64,000 nucleotides of DNA from Ricinus communis (taxonomy: Eukaryota; Streptophyta; Magnoliopsida; Malpighiales; Euphorbiaceae): positions 27,642,362 to 27,706,361 of the forward strand of contig NC_063257.1 in NCBI RefSeq assembly GCF_019578655.1, read 5' to 3'. Every line of letters starts with the position of its first letter. The first letter of the stretch is position 1. This document shows, piece after piece, positions 25,040 to 39,700 of this stretch. The notes beneath the pieces are model-generated. The model had not been told where the DNA came from and ran no database searches. It was given only the letters and a program-made list of their open reading frames with translations. A program made the position numbers and the translations under genes.

Positions 25040-28000
25040 TTCTTGTATTATAAAATTAACCCATTTAAGGGGTTGTTTTCTCATACTAACAAATATACCA
25101 AAATTACGGGGTTATTTTCTCCGGTTGATAAATATCTCCGTATTATGGGGCTGTTTTCTCATATTAAGAAATTTATCCCTTCTACGAGGTTGTTTTCTCA
25201 GACTCGCAATTATACTACTTTTACGGGGTTGTTTTCTCAGATTCATAAATATACATGTTTTACGGGGTTATTTTCTTATATTGATAAATATACCACTTTT
25301 TTACGGGGCCGTTTTCTCATATAAAATCATTAGCACTATTATAGGGTTGTTTTCTCGAATTCATAAATATATACATTTTACGGGGTTGTTTTCTCATACT
25401 TTTACAGAGTTAGTTTCTCAAATTCATAAATATACATGTTTTACGGGATTATTTTCTCATATTGACAAATATACCACTTTTATGGGGTCATTTTCTCATA
25501 TTAAATTATTACCATTATTATGGGGTTGTTTTCATAAATTCATAAATATATACGTTTTACGGGGTTATTTTCTTAAATTGACAAATATACCCATTACGGG
25601 GTTGTTTTCTGATATTATAAAATTAACCCATTTAAGGGGTTATTTTCTCATACTCACAAATATACCAAATTACGGGGTTATTTTCTCCGATTGATAAGTA
25701 TTAAGGGGTTGTTTTCTCATATTATGAAATTTACCCCTTCTACGAGGTTGTTTTCTCATAAGGGGTTGTTTTCTCATACTCACAAATATACCAAAATTAC
25801 GGAGTTGTTGTCTAATATTTATAAATATACCCTTCTTACGGGGATGTTTTCTCATATTAAAAAATTTACTCCTTTTACGAGGCTGTTTTCTCAGACCCGT
25901 AATTACACTACTTTTACGGTGTTGTTTTCTAGAATTCATAAATATACACGTTTTATGGGGTTATTTTCTTATCTTGATAAATATACCACTTTCACAGGGT
26001 TATTTTCTAATATTGACAAATATACCCCTTTTACGGGGTTGTTTTCTCATATTATAAAATTAACCTATTTAAGTGGTTATCTTCTCAGATTGATAAATAT
26101 CTCCGTATTACGGAGTTGCTTTCTCATATTAAAAAATTTACCCCTTCTACGAGACTGTTTTCTCATTTTTTAAAAATTACCTGTTGTACGAGGCTCTTTT
26201 CTCAGACTCGCAATTATACTACTTTTATGGAATTGTTTTCTTAGATTCATAAATATAAACGTTTTATGAGCTTATTTTCTTATATTGATAAATATACCAC
26301 TTTTACAGGGTCATTTTCTCATATTAAATTATTAGCACTATTATGGGGTTGTTTTCTCAAATTCATAAATATACACATTTTACGGGGTTGTTTTCTCATA
26401 TTATAAAATTAATCTATTAAAGGGGTTGTTTTTCATACTCACAAATATACCACAATTACGGGGTTATTTTCTATAAATATCCATGTATTACGGGGTTGTT
26501 TTCTAATATTTTTAAATATACCCTTCTTAAGGGGTTGTTTTCTCATATTAAAAAATTTACCACTTCTACGACATTACTTTCTTAGACTCACAATAACATT
26601 ACTTTTACAAAGTTGTTTTCTCAGATTCATTAATATACACGTTTTATAGGGTTGTTTTCTTATATTGATAAATATACCACTTTTACGGGGTCGTTTTCTC
26701 ATATTAAATTATTAGCACTATCATGGGGTTGTTTTCTCAAATTCATAAATATACACGGTTTACGGGGTTATTTTCTTATACTGACAAATATACCCCTTTT
26801 CGGGGTTATTTTATCATATTATAAAATTAACCTATTTATGGGGTTGTTTTCATACTCACAAATATACCACAATTACGGGGTTATTTTCCCTGATTGATAA
26901 ATAACAACCCATTATGGGGTTGTTTTCTAATATTTTTAAATATAACCTTCTTACGGGGTTGTTTTCTTATATTAAAAAATTTACCCCTTCTACGATGTTG
27001 GTTTCTAAGATTTGCAATTACACTACATTTACAGAGTTGTTTTCTCGGATTTATAGATATACACGTTTTACGGGGTTATTTTCTTATATTGATAAATATA
27101 CCACTTTTACGTGGTCGTTTTTTCATATTAAATTATTAGCACTATTGTGGGGTTATTTTCTTAAATTCATAAATATACTCGTTTTACGGTGTTATTTTCT
27201 TATATTGACGAATATACCCTTTTACGGATTGTTTTCTCGTTATAAAATTAACCCATTTAAGGAGTTGTTTTCTCATACTCACAAATATACTAAAATTATG
27301 GTATTATTTTCTCCGCTTGATAAATATCCCCATATTATGGGGTAGTTTTCTCATATTAAAAAATTTACCCCTTCAACGAGGATATTTTCTCAGACTCGTA
27401 ATTATAATACTTTTAAGGGGTTGTCTTCTCAGATTCATAAATATACACGTTTTACGGGGTTGTTTTCTTATATTGATAAATATACCATTTTTACGGGGTT
27501 GTTTTCTGATATTAAATTATTAGCACTATTATGGGGTTATTTTCTCAAATTCATAAATATACACATTTTACGGGGTTGTTTTCTCATATTATAAAATTAA
27601 CCCATTTAAGGAGTTATCTTCTCATACTCACAAATATACCAAAATTACGGGGTTATTTTCTTCAATTGATAAATATCCCCATATTACCCGTGTTGTTTTC
27701 TAATATTTATAAATATACCCCTCTTACGGGGTTGGTTTCTCATATTAAATAATTTACTCCTTCTGCGAGGCTTTTTTCATACATTTAAAAATTTACCCGT
27801 TCTATGATGATGTTCTTTTAGACTCGCAATTACACTATTTTTACGGGTTATTTTCTCAAATTCACAAATACACACGTTTTACGGTATTATTTTCTCATAT
27901 TGACAAATATACCATTTTTATGGGGTTGTTTTCTCGTATTATAAAATTAACCAATCTAAGCGGTTGTTTTCTCCAATTATTACCAAAATTAGAGGGTTAT

Positions 28001-28150
28001 TTTCTCCAAGTATTACGAGGTTATTTTCTAATATTTATAAATATAACCCTTATACGAGGGTGTTTTCTCATATTTAAAAATTTACATCTTCTACGACGTT
28101 GTTTTCTTAGACAGGCAATTATACTACTTTCACGGAGTTGTTTTCTCAGA
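25040..28150 (+). repeat. Segmental duplication 1, left copy
   Basis: Shares rare signatures with about 39440-42170: a GGGGCCGTTTTCTCATATAA variant of the i monomer (25316 and 39676), a broken monomer joining CTCAT to ACTTTTAC (25393 and 39763), a c monomer reduced to TTTTCTATAAATATCC (26471 and 40524), and CCAATTATTACCAAAATTAG (27973 and 41996). The offset is about 14.37 kb at the left, 14.05 kb in the middle and 14.02 kb at the right, so a few monomers were gained or lost after duplication. Confidence 0.82.
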
Positions 28151-28987
28151 TTCATAAATATACACGTTTTATGGTGTTATTTTCATATACCGATAAATAT
28201 ACCACTTTGACGGGGTTATTTTTTTATATTGACAAATATACCACTTTTACGTGATTGTTTTCTCATATTATAAAATTAACCCATTTAAGGGGTTGTTTTC
28301 TCATATTCATAAATATACCAAAATTACGGAGTTATTTTCTCCAAATGATAAAAATCCCCATATTACGTGGTTTTCTTCTAATATTTATAACTATACCCCT
28401 TCTACGAGGCTGTTCTCTCATATTAAAAAATTTACCTGTTCTACGAGGCTGTTTTTTTATACTCGCAATTACACTACTTTTACGGAGTTGTTTTCTTAGA
28501 TTCATAAATGTATACGTTTTACGAGATTATTTTCTTATATTGATAAATATACCATTTTTTACGGGGTCGTTTTCTCATATTAAATTATTAGCACTATTAT
28601 GGGGTTATTTTTTCGAATTCATAAATATACACGTTTTACGAGGTTATTTTCTTATATTGACAAATATATCCCTTTTACGAGATTGTTTTCTTATATTATA
28701 AAATTAACCCATTTAAGGGGTTGTTTTCTCATACTAACAAATATACCAAAAATACGGGTATATTTTCTCCAGTTGATAAATATTCCGGTATTACGGGGTT
28801 GTTTTCTCATATTAAGAAACTTACCCCTTCAACGAGGCTGTATTTTGAGATTCGCAATTACACAACTTTAACGGGGTTGTTTTCTCATATTCATAAATAT
28901 ACATATTTTACGGGGTTCTTTTCTTATATTGATAAATATACCACTTTTTATGGGGTCATTTTCTCATATTAAATTATTAGCACTATT

Positions 28988-30093
28988 ATGGAGTTATTTT
29001 CTCAAATTCATAAATATACACGTTTTACGATTTTGTTCTCTCATAACGGGTTGTTCTCTCATACTCACATATATACCAAAATTACGAGGTTATTTTCTCT
29101 GATTAATAAATATCCCTTTATTGCGGGATTATTTTCTAATATTTATAAATATACCCCTCTTACGGGGTTGTTTTCTCATATTAGAGAACTTACCCCTTAT
29201 ACGAGGTTATTTTTTCATAGTAAAAAATTTACCCATTCTAAGAGGATATTTTCTTGGACTCGCAATTACACTATTTTTACGGGGTTGTTTTCTCATATTC
29301 ATAAATACACAAGTTTTACGGGATTATTTTCTTATATTGATAAATATACTACTTTTACGGGTTGTTTTCTCATATTATAAAATTAACCCATTTAAAGGGT
29401 TGTTTTCTCACACGCACAAATATATACAAAAATAATGGGGTTATTTTCTCCGATTGATAAATATCCCCTTCTATAGTGTTGTTTTCTAATATTTATAAAT
29501 ATATCTCTCTTGCAAGGATGTTTTCTCATATTAAAAGATTTACCCCTTCTGCGAGGCTATTTTCTGAGACTCGCAATTACTCTACTTTTACGAGGTTCTT
29601 TTCTCATATTCATAAATATATACGTTTTATGGGGTTATTTTCTTATATTTATAAATATACTACTTTTATGGGGTCGTTTTTTCATATTAAACTATTAGCA
29701 CTATTATGGGGTTGTTTTCTCAAATTCCTAAATATATACGTTTTATGAAGTTATTTTCTTATATTGACAAATATACCCCTTTTACGTGATTGTTTTCTTA
29801 TATTATAAAATTAACCCATTTAAGGGGTTTTTTTCTCTTACTAACAAATATACCAAAATTACGGGGTTATTTTCTCCGATTGATAAATATTTCCATATTA
29901 CGGGGTTGTTTTCTCATATTAAGAAATTTACCCCTTCTACGAGGCTGTATTCTCAGACTCATAATTACACAACTTTTACGGGGTTGTTTTCTCAGATTCA
30001 TAAATAAACATGTTTATGGGGTTATTTTCTTATATTAATAAATATACCACTTTTTACGGGGTCATTTTCTCATATTAAATTATTAGCACTATT
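28988..30093 (+). repeat. Diverged super-repeat copy (1106 bp)
   Basis: Begins with the same j-type header as the super-repeats to its right, followed by a fused short monomer containing TTGTTCTCTCATACTCACAT and the AATAAATATCCC form of type c. More diverged headers of the same kind also start near 23010 and 24236, so the super-repeat form predates the recent amplification. Confidence 0.72.
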
Positions 30094-31702
30094 ATGGGGT
30101 TATTTTCTCAAATTCATAAATATACACATTTTATGGGGTTGTTTTCTCGGAAGGGGTTGTTCTCTCATACTCATATATATACCAAAATTACGAGGTTAAT
30201 TTCTCCGATTAATAAATATCCTCATATTACGGGGTTGTTTTCTAATATTTATAAATATACCCCTCTTACGGGGTTGTTTTCTCATATTAGAAAACTTACC
30301 CCTTATACGAGGTTGTTTTTTCATATTAAAAAATTTACCCGTTCTAAGAGGATGTTTTCTTGGACTCGCAATTACACTATTTTTATGGGATTGTTTTCTC
30401 ATATTCATAAATACACACATTTTACGAGATTATTTTTTTATATTGACAAATATACCACTTTTACGGGGTTGTTTCTCATATTATAAAATTAACCCATTTA
30501 AGGGGTTGTTTTCTAACACTCACAAATATACCAAAATTACGTGGTTATGTTCTCCGATTGATAAATATCTCCTTCTACAGTGTTGTTTTCTAATATTTAT
30601 AAATATACCCCTCTTGCAGGGTTCTATTTTGATATTGAAAAACTAACGCCTTCTACGAGGCTGTTTACTCAAACTCGCAATTACACTACTTTTACGCGGT
30701 TATTTTCTCAGATTCATAAATCTACACATTTTACGGGGCTATTTTATTGTATTAATAAATATATCACTTTTACGGGGTTATTTTCTCATATTATATTATT
30801 AGCACTATTATGTGGTTGTGTTCTCAAATTCATAAATATACACATTTTACGGCGTTATTTTCTCCGATTGATAAATATCCTCGTATTATGGGGTTGTTTT
30901 CTCATATTAAAAAACTAACCCCTTCTACGAGGATGTTTTCTCAGACTCATAATTACACTACTTTTACGGGGTTATTTTCTATTATTATAAAATTATCACA
31001 TTTAAGGGATTATTTTTCTATACTCATAAATATACCAAAATTACGTGGTTATTTTCTCCGATGGATAAATATCCTCGTATTACGGGGTTGTTTCCTCATA
31101 TTAAGAAATTTACCCCTTCTACGCGGTTGTTTTCTCATATTAAAAGATTTACGCCTTCTGCCAGGCTATTTTCTCATACTCCCAGTTACTCTACTTTTAG
31201 GAGGTTTTGTTCTCATATTCATAAATATATACGTTTTATGGGGTTATTTTCTTATATTTATAAATATAATACTTTTATGGGGTCGTTTTCTCATATTAAA
31301 TTATTAGAACTATTATGGGGTTGTTTTCTCAAATTCCTAAATATATACGTTTTATGAAGTTATTTTCTTATATTGACAAATATACCCCTTTTACGGGATT
31401 GTTTTCTTATATTATAAAATTAACCCATTTAAGGGGTTTTTTTCTCTTACTAACAAATATACCAAAATTACGGGGTTATCTTCTCCGATTGATAAATATT
31501 TCCATATTACGGGGTTGTTTTCTCATATCAAGAAATTTACCCCTTTTACGAGGCTGTATTCTCGGACTTATAATTACACAACTTTTACAGGGTTGTTTTC
31601 TCATATTCATAAATATACATGTTTACGGGGTTATTTTCTTATATTGATAAATATACCACTTTTTACAGGGTCGTTTTCTCATATTAAATTATTAGCACTA
31701 TT
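30094..31702 (+). repeat. Super-repeat unit U1 (1609 bp)
   Basis: Starts with a j monomer ending in CACATTTTATGGGGTTG and a fused monomer with TTCTCTCATACTCATATATA. It contains about 41 monomers, i.e. several higher-order repeats in a fixed arrangement that is repeated in the following units. Confidence 0.8.
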
Positions 31703-32855
31703 ATGGGGTTATTTTCTCAAATTCATAAATATACACATTTTATGGGGTTGTTTTCTCAGAAGGGGTTGTTCTCTCATACTCATATATATACCAAAATTAC
31801 GAGGTTAATTTCTCCGATTAATAAATATCCCCATATTACCGGGTTTTTTTCTAATATTTATAAATATACCCCTCTTACGGGGTTGTTTTCTCATATTAGA
31901 AAACTTACCCCTTATACGAGGTTGTTTTTTCATATTAAAAAATTTAACCGTTCTAAGAGGATGTTCTCTTGGACTCGCAATTACACTATTTTTATGGGGT
32001 TGTTTTCTCATATTCATAAATACACACATTTTACGAGATTATTTCGGGGTTGTTTCTCATATTATAAAATTAACCTATTTAAGAGGATGTTTTCTCAGAC
32101 TCATAATTACACTACTTTTACGGGGTTATTTTCTATTATTATAAAATTATCACATTTAAGGGATTCTTTTTCAATACTCACAAATATACCAAAATTACGT
32201 GGTTATTTTCTCCGTTGGATAAATATCCTCGTATTACGGGGTTGTTTTCTCATATTAAGAAATTTACCCCTTCTACGCGGTTGTTTTCTCATATTAAAAG
32301 ATTTACACCTTCTGCGAGGCTATTTTCTCATACTCGCAGTTACTCTACTTTTAGGAGGTTCTTTGCTCATATTCATAAATATATACGTTTTATGGGGTTA
32401 TTTTCTTATATTTATAAATATACTACTTTTACGGGGTCATTTTCTCATATTAAATTATTAGCACTATTATGGGGTTGTTTTCTCAAATTCCTAAAGATAT
32501 ACGTTTTATGAAGTTATTTTCTTATATTGACAAATATACCCCTTTTACGGGATTGTTTTCTTATATTATAAAATTAACCCATTTAAGGGGTTTTTTCTCT
32601 TACTAACAAATATACCAAAATTACGGGGTTATTTTCTCCGGTTGATAAATATTTCCATATTACGGGGTTGTTTTCTCATATTAAGAAATTTACCCCTTCT
32701 AAGAGGCTGTATTCTCAGACTCATAATTACACAACTTTTACGGGGTTGTTTTCTCATATTCATAAATATACATGTTTACGGGGTTATTTTCTTATATTGA
32801 CAAATATACAACTTTTTACGGGGTCGTTTCCTCATATTAAATTATTAGCACTATT
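31703..32855 (+). repeat. Super-repeat unit U2 (1153 bp, internal deletion)
   Basis: Same header and order as U1, but 456 bp shorter. About 429 bp, the length of one higher-order repeat, is missing near 32084, and about 27 bp near 32044. Loss of a whole repeat suggests unequal exchange between repeats. Confidence 0.78.
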
Positions 32856-34441
32856 ATGGGGTTATTTTCTCAAATTTATAAATATACACATTTTATGGGG
32901 TCGTTCTCTCATACTCATATACATACCAAAATTACGAGGTTAATTTCTCCGATTAATAAATATCCCCATATTACGGGGTTATTTTCTAATATTTATAAAT
33001 ATACCCCTCTTACGGGGTTATTTTCTCATATTAGAAAACTTACCCCTTATACGAGGTTGTTTTTTCATATTAAAAAATTTACCCGTTCTAAGAGGATGTT
33101 TTCTTGGACTCGCAATTACACTATTTTTATGGGGTTGTTTTCTCATATTCATAAATACACACATTTTACGAGATTATTTTCTTATATTGACAAATATACC
33201 AATTTTACGGGGTTGTTTCTCATATTATAAAATTAACCTATTTAAGGGGTTGTTTTCTAATACTCACAAATATACCAAAATTACGTGGTTATGTTCTCCG
33301 ATTGATAAATATCTCCTTCTACAGTGTTGTTTTCTAATATTTATAAATGTACCCCTCTTACAGGGTTCTATTATGATATTAAAAATTAGCACTTCTCTGT
33401 TTGTTTTCTCAAACTCGCGAATTACACTACTTTACACGGTTATTTTCTCAGATTCATAAATCTACACATTTTACGTGCCTATTTTATTATATGGATAAAT
33501 ATATCAGTTTTACGTGGTTGTTTTCTCATATTATATTATTAGCACTATTATGTGGTTGTTTTCTCAAATTCATAAATATACACATTTTACAGCGTTATTT
33601 TCTCCGATTGATAAATATCCTCGTATTACGGCGTTGTTTTCTCATATTAAAAAACTAACCCCTTCTACGAGGTTGTTTTCTCAGACTCATAATTACACTA
33701 CTTTTACGAGGTTGTTTTCTCATTTTATAAAATTATCACATTTAAGGGATTGTTTTTCAATACTCACAAATATACAAAAATTACGTGGTTATTTTCTTCG
33801 ATGGATAAATATCCTCGTATTACGGGGTTGTTTTCTCATATTAAGAAATTTACCCCTTCTACGCGGTTGTTTTCTCATATTAAAAGATTTATGCCTTCTG
33901 CGAGGCTATTTTCTCATACTCGCAGTTACTCTACTTTTAGGAGGTTCTTTTCTCATATTTATAAATATATACATTTTATGGTGTTATTTTCTTATATTTA
34001 TAAATATACTACTTTTACGGGGTCATTTTAACATATTAAATTATTAGCACTATTATGGGGTTGTTTTCTCAAATTCCTAAAGATATACGTTTTATGAAGT
34101 TATTTTCTTATATTTACAAATATACCCCTTTTACGGGATTATTTTCTTATATTATAAAATTCAGCCATTTAAGGGGTTTTTTCTCTTACTAACAAATATA
34201 CCAAAATTACGGGGTTATTTTTTCCGGTTGATAAATATTTCCATATTACGGGGTTGTTTTCTCATATTAAGAAATTTACCCTTTCTACGAGGCTGTATTT
34301 TTAGACTCATAATTACACAACTTTTACGGGGTTGTTTTCTCATATTCATAAATATACATGTTTACGAGGTTATTTTCTTATATTAATAAATATACAACTT
34401 TTTACGGGGTAGTTTTCTCATATTAAATTATTACCACTATT
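32856..34441 (+). repeat. Super-repeat unit U3 (1586 bp)
   Basis: Same monomer order as U1. The header is shorter by a fused part (TATGGGGTCGTTCTCTCATA), a change shared with U4 and U6. A locally eroded stretch lies at about 33380-33420. Confidence 0.8.
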
Positions 34442-35510
34442 ATGGGGTTATTTTCTCAAATTCATAAATATACACATTTTATGGGGTCATTCTCTCATAC
34501 TCATATATATATCAAAATTACGAGGTTAATTTCTCCGATTAATAAATATCCCCATATTACGGGGTTGTTTTCTAATATTTATAAATATACCCCTCTTACG
34601 GGGTTGTTTTCTCATATTAGAAAACTAACCCCTTATACGAGGTTGTTTTTTCATATTAAAAAATTTACCCGTTCTAAGAGGATGTTTTCTTGGACTCGCA
34701 ATTACACTATTTTTATGGGGTTGTTTTCTCATATCCATAAATACACACAGTTTACGAGATTATTTTCTTATATTGACAAATATACCACTTTTACGGGGTT
34801 GTTTCTCATATTATAAAATTAACCTATTTAAGGGGTTGTTTTCTAACACTCACAAATATACCAAAATTACGTGGTTATGTTCTCCGATTGATAAATATCT
34901 CCTTCTACAGTGTTATTTTCTAATATTTATAAATATACCCCTCTTACAGGTTCTATTATGATATTAAAAAATTAACGCCTTCTACGAGGCTGTTTTCTCA
35001 AACTCGCAATTACACTACTTTTACGCGGTTATTTTCTCAGATTCATAAATGTACACATTTTACGTGCCTATTTTATTATATTGATAAATATATCACTTTT
35101 ACGTGGTTGTTTTCTCATATTATATTATTAGCACTATTATGTGGTTGTTTTCTCAAATTCATAAATATACACATTTTACAGCGTTATTTTCTCCGATTGA
35201 TAAATATCCTCGTATTACTGGGTTGTTTTCTCATATTAAAAAACTAACCCCTTCTACGAGGCTGTTTTCTCAGACTCATAATTACACTACTTTAAAAAAT
35301 TAATGCCTTCTACGAGGCTGTTTTCTCATATTCATAAATATATACGTTTTATCAGGTTATTTTCTTATATTTATAAATATACTACTTTTACGGGGTCATT
35401 TTCTCATATTAAATTATTAGCACTATTATGGGGTTGTTTTCTCAAATTCCTAAAGATATACGTTTTATGAAGTTATTTTCTTATATTGACAAATATACCC
35501 CTTTTACGGG
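34442..35510 (+). repeat. Super-repeat unit U4 (about 1.06 kb, deleted)
   Basis: Starts like U3. About 250 bp is missing at 35296, where the f-type tail runs straight into AAAAAATTAATGCC. A further ~276 bp is missing at the U4/U5 transition near 35632. Together these account for the 526-bp shortfall against the 1590-bp period. Confidence 0.72.
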
Positions 35511-37094
35511 ATTGTTTTCGTATATTATAAAATTAACCCATTTAAGGGGTTTTTTTCTCTTACTAATAAATATACCAAAATTACGGGGTTATTTTCTCCG
35601 GTTGATAAATATTTCCATATTACGGGGTTGTTTTCTAATATTTATAAATATACTCCTCTTACGGGGTTATTTTCTCATATTAGAAAACTTACCCCTTATA
35701 CGAGGTTGTTTCTTCATATTAAAAAATTTACCCATTCTAAGAGGATGTTTTCTTGGACTCGCAATTACACTATTTTTATGGGGTTGTTTTCTCATATCCA
35801 TAAATACACACATTTTACGAGATTATTTTCTTATATTGACAAATATACCAATTTTACGGGGTTGTTTCTCATATTATAAAATTAACCTATTTAAGGGGTT
35901 GTTTTCTAATACTCACAAATATACCAAAATTACGTGGTTATGTTCTCCGATTGATAAATATCTCCTTCTACAGTGTTGTTTTCTAATATTTATAAATATA
36001 CCCCTCTTCCAGGGTTCTATTATGATATTAAAAAATTAACGCCTTCTACGAGGCTGTTTTCTCAATCTCGCAATTACACTACTTTTACGCGGTTATTTTC
36101 TCAGATTCATAAATCTACACATTTTACTGGGCTATTCTATTATATTGATAAATATATCAGTTTTACGTGGTTGTTTTCTCATATTATATTATTAGCACTA
36201 TTATGTGGTTGTTTTCTCAAATTCATAAATATACACATTTTACGGCGTTATTTTCACCGATTGATAAATATCCTCCTATTACGGGGTTATTTTCTCATAT
36301 TAAAAAACTAACCCCTTCTACGAGGTTGTTTTGTCAGACTTATAATTACACTACTTTTACGGGGTTGTTTTCTCATTTTATAAAATTATCACATTTAAGG
36401 GATTGTTTTTCAATACTCACAAATATACAAAAATTACGTGGTTATTTTATTCGATGGATAAATATCCTCGTATTACGGGGTTGTTTTCTCATATTAAGAA
36501 ATTTACCCCTTCTACGCGGTTGTTTTCTCATATTAAAAGATTTATGCCTTCTGCGAGGCTATTTTCTCATACTCGCAGTTACTCTACTTTTAGGAGGTTC
36601 TTTTCTCATATTCATAAATATATACGTTTTATGGTGTTATTTTCTTATATTTATAAATATACTACTTTTACGGGGTCCTTTTCTCATATTAAATTATTAG
36701 CACTATTATGGGGTTGTTTTCTCAAATTCCTAAAGATATACGTTTTATGAAGTTATTTTCTTATATTTACAAATATACCCCTTTTACGGGATTATTTTCT
36801 TATATTATAAAATTAAGCCATTTAAGGGGTTTTTTCTCTTACTAACAAATATACCAAAATTACGGGGTTATTTTTTCCGGTTGATAAATATTTCCATATT
36901 ACGGGGTTGTTTTCTCATATTAAGAAATTTACCCCTTCTACGAGGCTGTATTCTCAGACTCATAATTACACAACTTTTACGGGGTTGTTTTCTCATATTC
37001 ATAAATATACATGTTTACGTGATTATTTTCTTATATTGATAAATATACAACTTTTTACGGGGTCGTTTTCTCATATTAAATTATTAGCACTATT
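35511..37094 (+). repeat. Super-repeat unit U5 (about 1.59 kb, header deleted)
   Basis: Lacks the usual header because of the deletion near 35632. From about 35628 it matches the other units position for position, with a distance of about 1593 bp to the same point in U6. The left boundary is approximate. Confidence 0.7.
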
Positions 37095-38684
37095 ATGGGG
37101 TTATTTTCTCAAATTCATAAATATACACATTTTATGGGGTCGTTCTCTCATACTCATATATATACCAAAGTTATGAGGTTAATATCTCCGATTAATAAAT
37201 ATCCCCATATTACGGGGTTGTTTTCTAATATTTATAAATATACCCCTCTTACGGGGTTGTTTTCTCATATTAGAAAACTAACCCCTTATACGAGGTTGTT
37301 TTTTCATATTAATAAATTTACCCGTTCTAAGAGGATGTTTTCTTGGACTCGCAATTACACTATTTTTATGGGGTTGTTTTCTCATATCCATGAATACACA
37401 CATTTTACGAGATTATTTTCTTATATTGACAAATATACCACTTTTACGGGGTTGTTTCTCATATTATAAAATTAACCTATTTAAGGGGTTGTTTTCTAAC
37501 ACTCACAAATATACCAAAATTACGTGGTTATGTTCTCCGATTGATAAATATCTCCTTCTACAGTGTTATTTTCTAATATTTATAAATATACCCCTCTTAC
37601 AGGGTTCTATTATGATATTAAAAAATTAACGCCTTCTACGAGGCTATTTTCTCAAACTCGCAATTACACTACTTTTACGCGGTTATTTTCTCAGATTCAT
37701 AAATCTACACATTTTACGTGCCTATTTTATTATATGGATAAATATATCAGTTTTACGTGGTTGTTTTCTCATATTATATTATTAGCACTATTATGTGGTT
37801 GTTTTCTCAAATTCATAAATATACACATTTTACAGCGTTATTTTCTCCGATTGATAAATATCCTCGTATTACGGGGTTGTTTTCTCATATTAAAAAACTA
37901 ACCCCTTCTACGATGTTGTTTTCTCAAACTCATAATTACACTACTTTAATGGGGTTGTTTTCTCATTTTATAAAATTATCACATTTAAGGGATTCTTTTT
38001 CAATACTCACAAATATACAAAAATCACGTGGTTATTTTCTCCGATGGATAAGTATCCTCGTATTATGGTGTTGTTTTCTCATATTAAGAAATTTATCCCT
38101 TTTATGTGGTTGTTTTCTCATATTAAAAGATTTACGCATTCTGCGAGGCTATTTTCTCATACTCGCAGTTACTCTAATTTTAAGAGGTTCTTTTCTCATA
38201 TTCATAAATATATACATTTTATGGGGTTATTTTCTTATATTTATAAATATACTACTTTTACGGGGTAATTTTTTCATATTAAATTATTAGCACTATTATG
38301 GGGTTGCTTTCTCAAATTCCTAAACATATACGTTTTATGAAGTTCTTTTCTTATATTGACAAATATATCCCTTGTACGGGATTGTTTTCTTATATTATAA
38401 AATTAACCAATTTAAGGGGTTTTCTCTCTTACTAACAAATATACCAAAATTACGGGGTTATTTTCTCCGGTTGATAAATATTTTCATATTACGGGGTTGT
38501 TTTCTCATATTAAGAAATTTACCGCTTCTATGAGGCTGTATTCTCAGACTCATAATTACACAACTTTTACGGGGTTATTTTTTCATATTCATAAATATAC
38601 ATGTTTACGGGGTTATTTTCTTATATTGAGAAATATACCACTTTTTACGGGGTCGTTTTCTCATATTAAATTATTAGCACTATT
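37095..38684 (+). repeat. Super-repeat unit U6 (1590 bp)
   Basis: Complete unit with the U3/U4 type of header. Compared by eye it differs from U3 and U4 by only scattered single-base changes in the first 150 bases, which suggests recent amplification. Confidence 0.8.
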
Positions 38685-39700
38685 ATGGGGTTATTTTCTC
38701 AAATTGATAAATATACACATTTTATGGGGTTGTTCTCTCATACTCATATATGTACCAAAATTACGAGGTTAATTTCTCCGATTAATAAATATTCCCATAT
38801 TACGGGGTTGTTTTCTAATATTTATAAATATACCTCTCTTACGGGGTTGTTTTCTCATATTAGAAAACTTACCCGTTCTAAGAGGATGTTTTCTTGGACT
38901 CGCAATTATACTATTTTTATGGGGTTGTTTTCTCATATTCATAAATACACACATTTTACGAGATTATTTTCTTATATTGACAAATATACCAATTTTACAG
39001 GGTTGTTTCTCATATTATAAAATTAACCCATTTAAGGGGTTGTTTTCTAACACTCACAAATATACCGATTGATAAATATCTCCTTCTACATTGTCGTTTT
39101 CTAATATTTATTAATATACCCCTCTTGCAGGGTTCTATTCTGATATTAAAAAATTAATGCCTTCTACGAGGCTGTTTTCTCAAACTCGCAATTACACTAC
39201 TTTTACGCGGTTATTTTCTCAGATTCATAAATCTACACAGTTTACAGGGTTATTTTATTATATTGATAAATATATCACTTTTACGGGGTTGTTTTCTTAT
39301 ATTAAATTATTAGCACTATTATGGGGTTGTTTTCTCAAATTTCTAAATATATATGTTTTATGAAGTTATTCTCTTATATTGACAAATATACCTCTTTTAC
39401 GGGATTATTTTCTTATATTATAAAATTAACCCATTCAAGGGGTTGTTTTCTCATACTAACAAATATACCAAAATTAAGGGGTTATTTTCTCCTATTGATA
39501 AATATCCTTGTATTACAGGGTTGTTTTCTCATATTAAGAAATTTACCCCTTCTACGAGGCTGTTTTCACAGACTCGCAATTACACTACTTTTATAGAGTT
39601 CTTTTCTCAGATTCATAAATATACATGTTTTACAGGGTTATTTTTTTATATTGATAAATATACCATTTTTTTACGGGGCCGTTTTCTCATATAAAATCAT
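38685..39700 (+). repeat. Super-repeat unit U7 (right-end copy, partial)
   Basis: Starts with the full header at 38685, lacks one e-type monomer near 38870, and then grades into the duplicated segment that begins at about 39440. Its right boundary is not sharp. Confidence 0.68.

Noticed and set aside
24723..25694. 323-codon open frame, and many others of 60-250 codons across the satellite
   Set aside because: They are read straight through tandem monomers, exist in two sense frames and on the minus strand at once, and change frame at 38-bp monomers. There is no codon bias, unique sequence or domain. They come from the repeat period.
31703..32461. 252-codon open frame in super-repeat U2
   Set aside because: The same periodic peptide occurs in each super-repeat with different ends, and its length here results from a deletion. 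It is not a gene.
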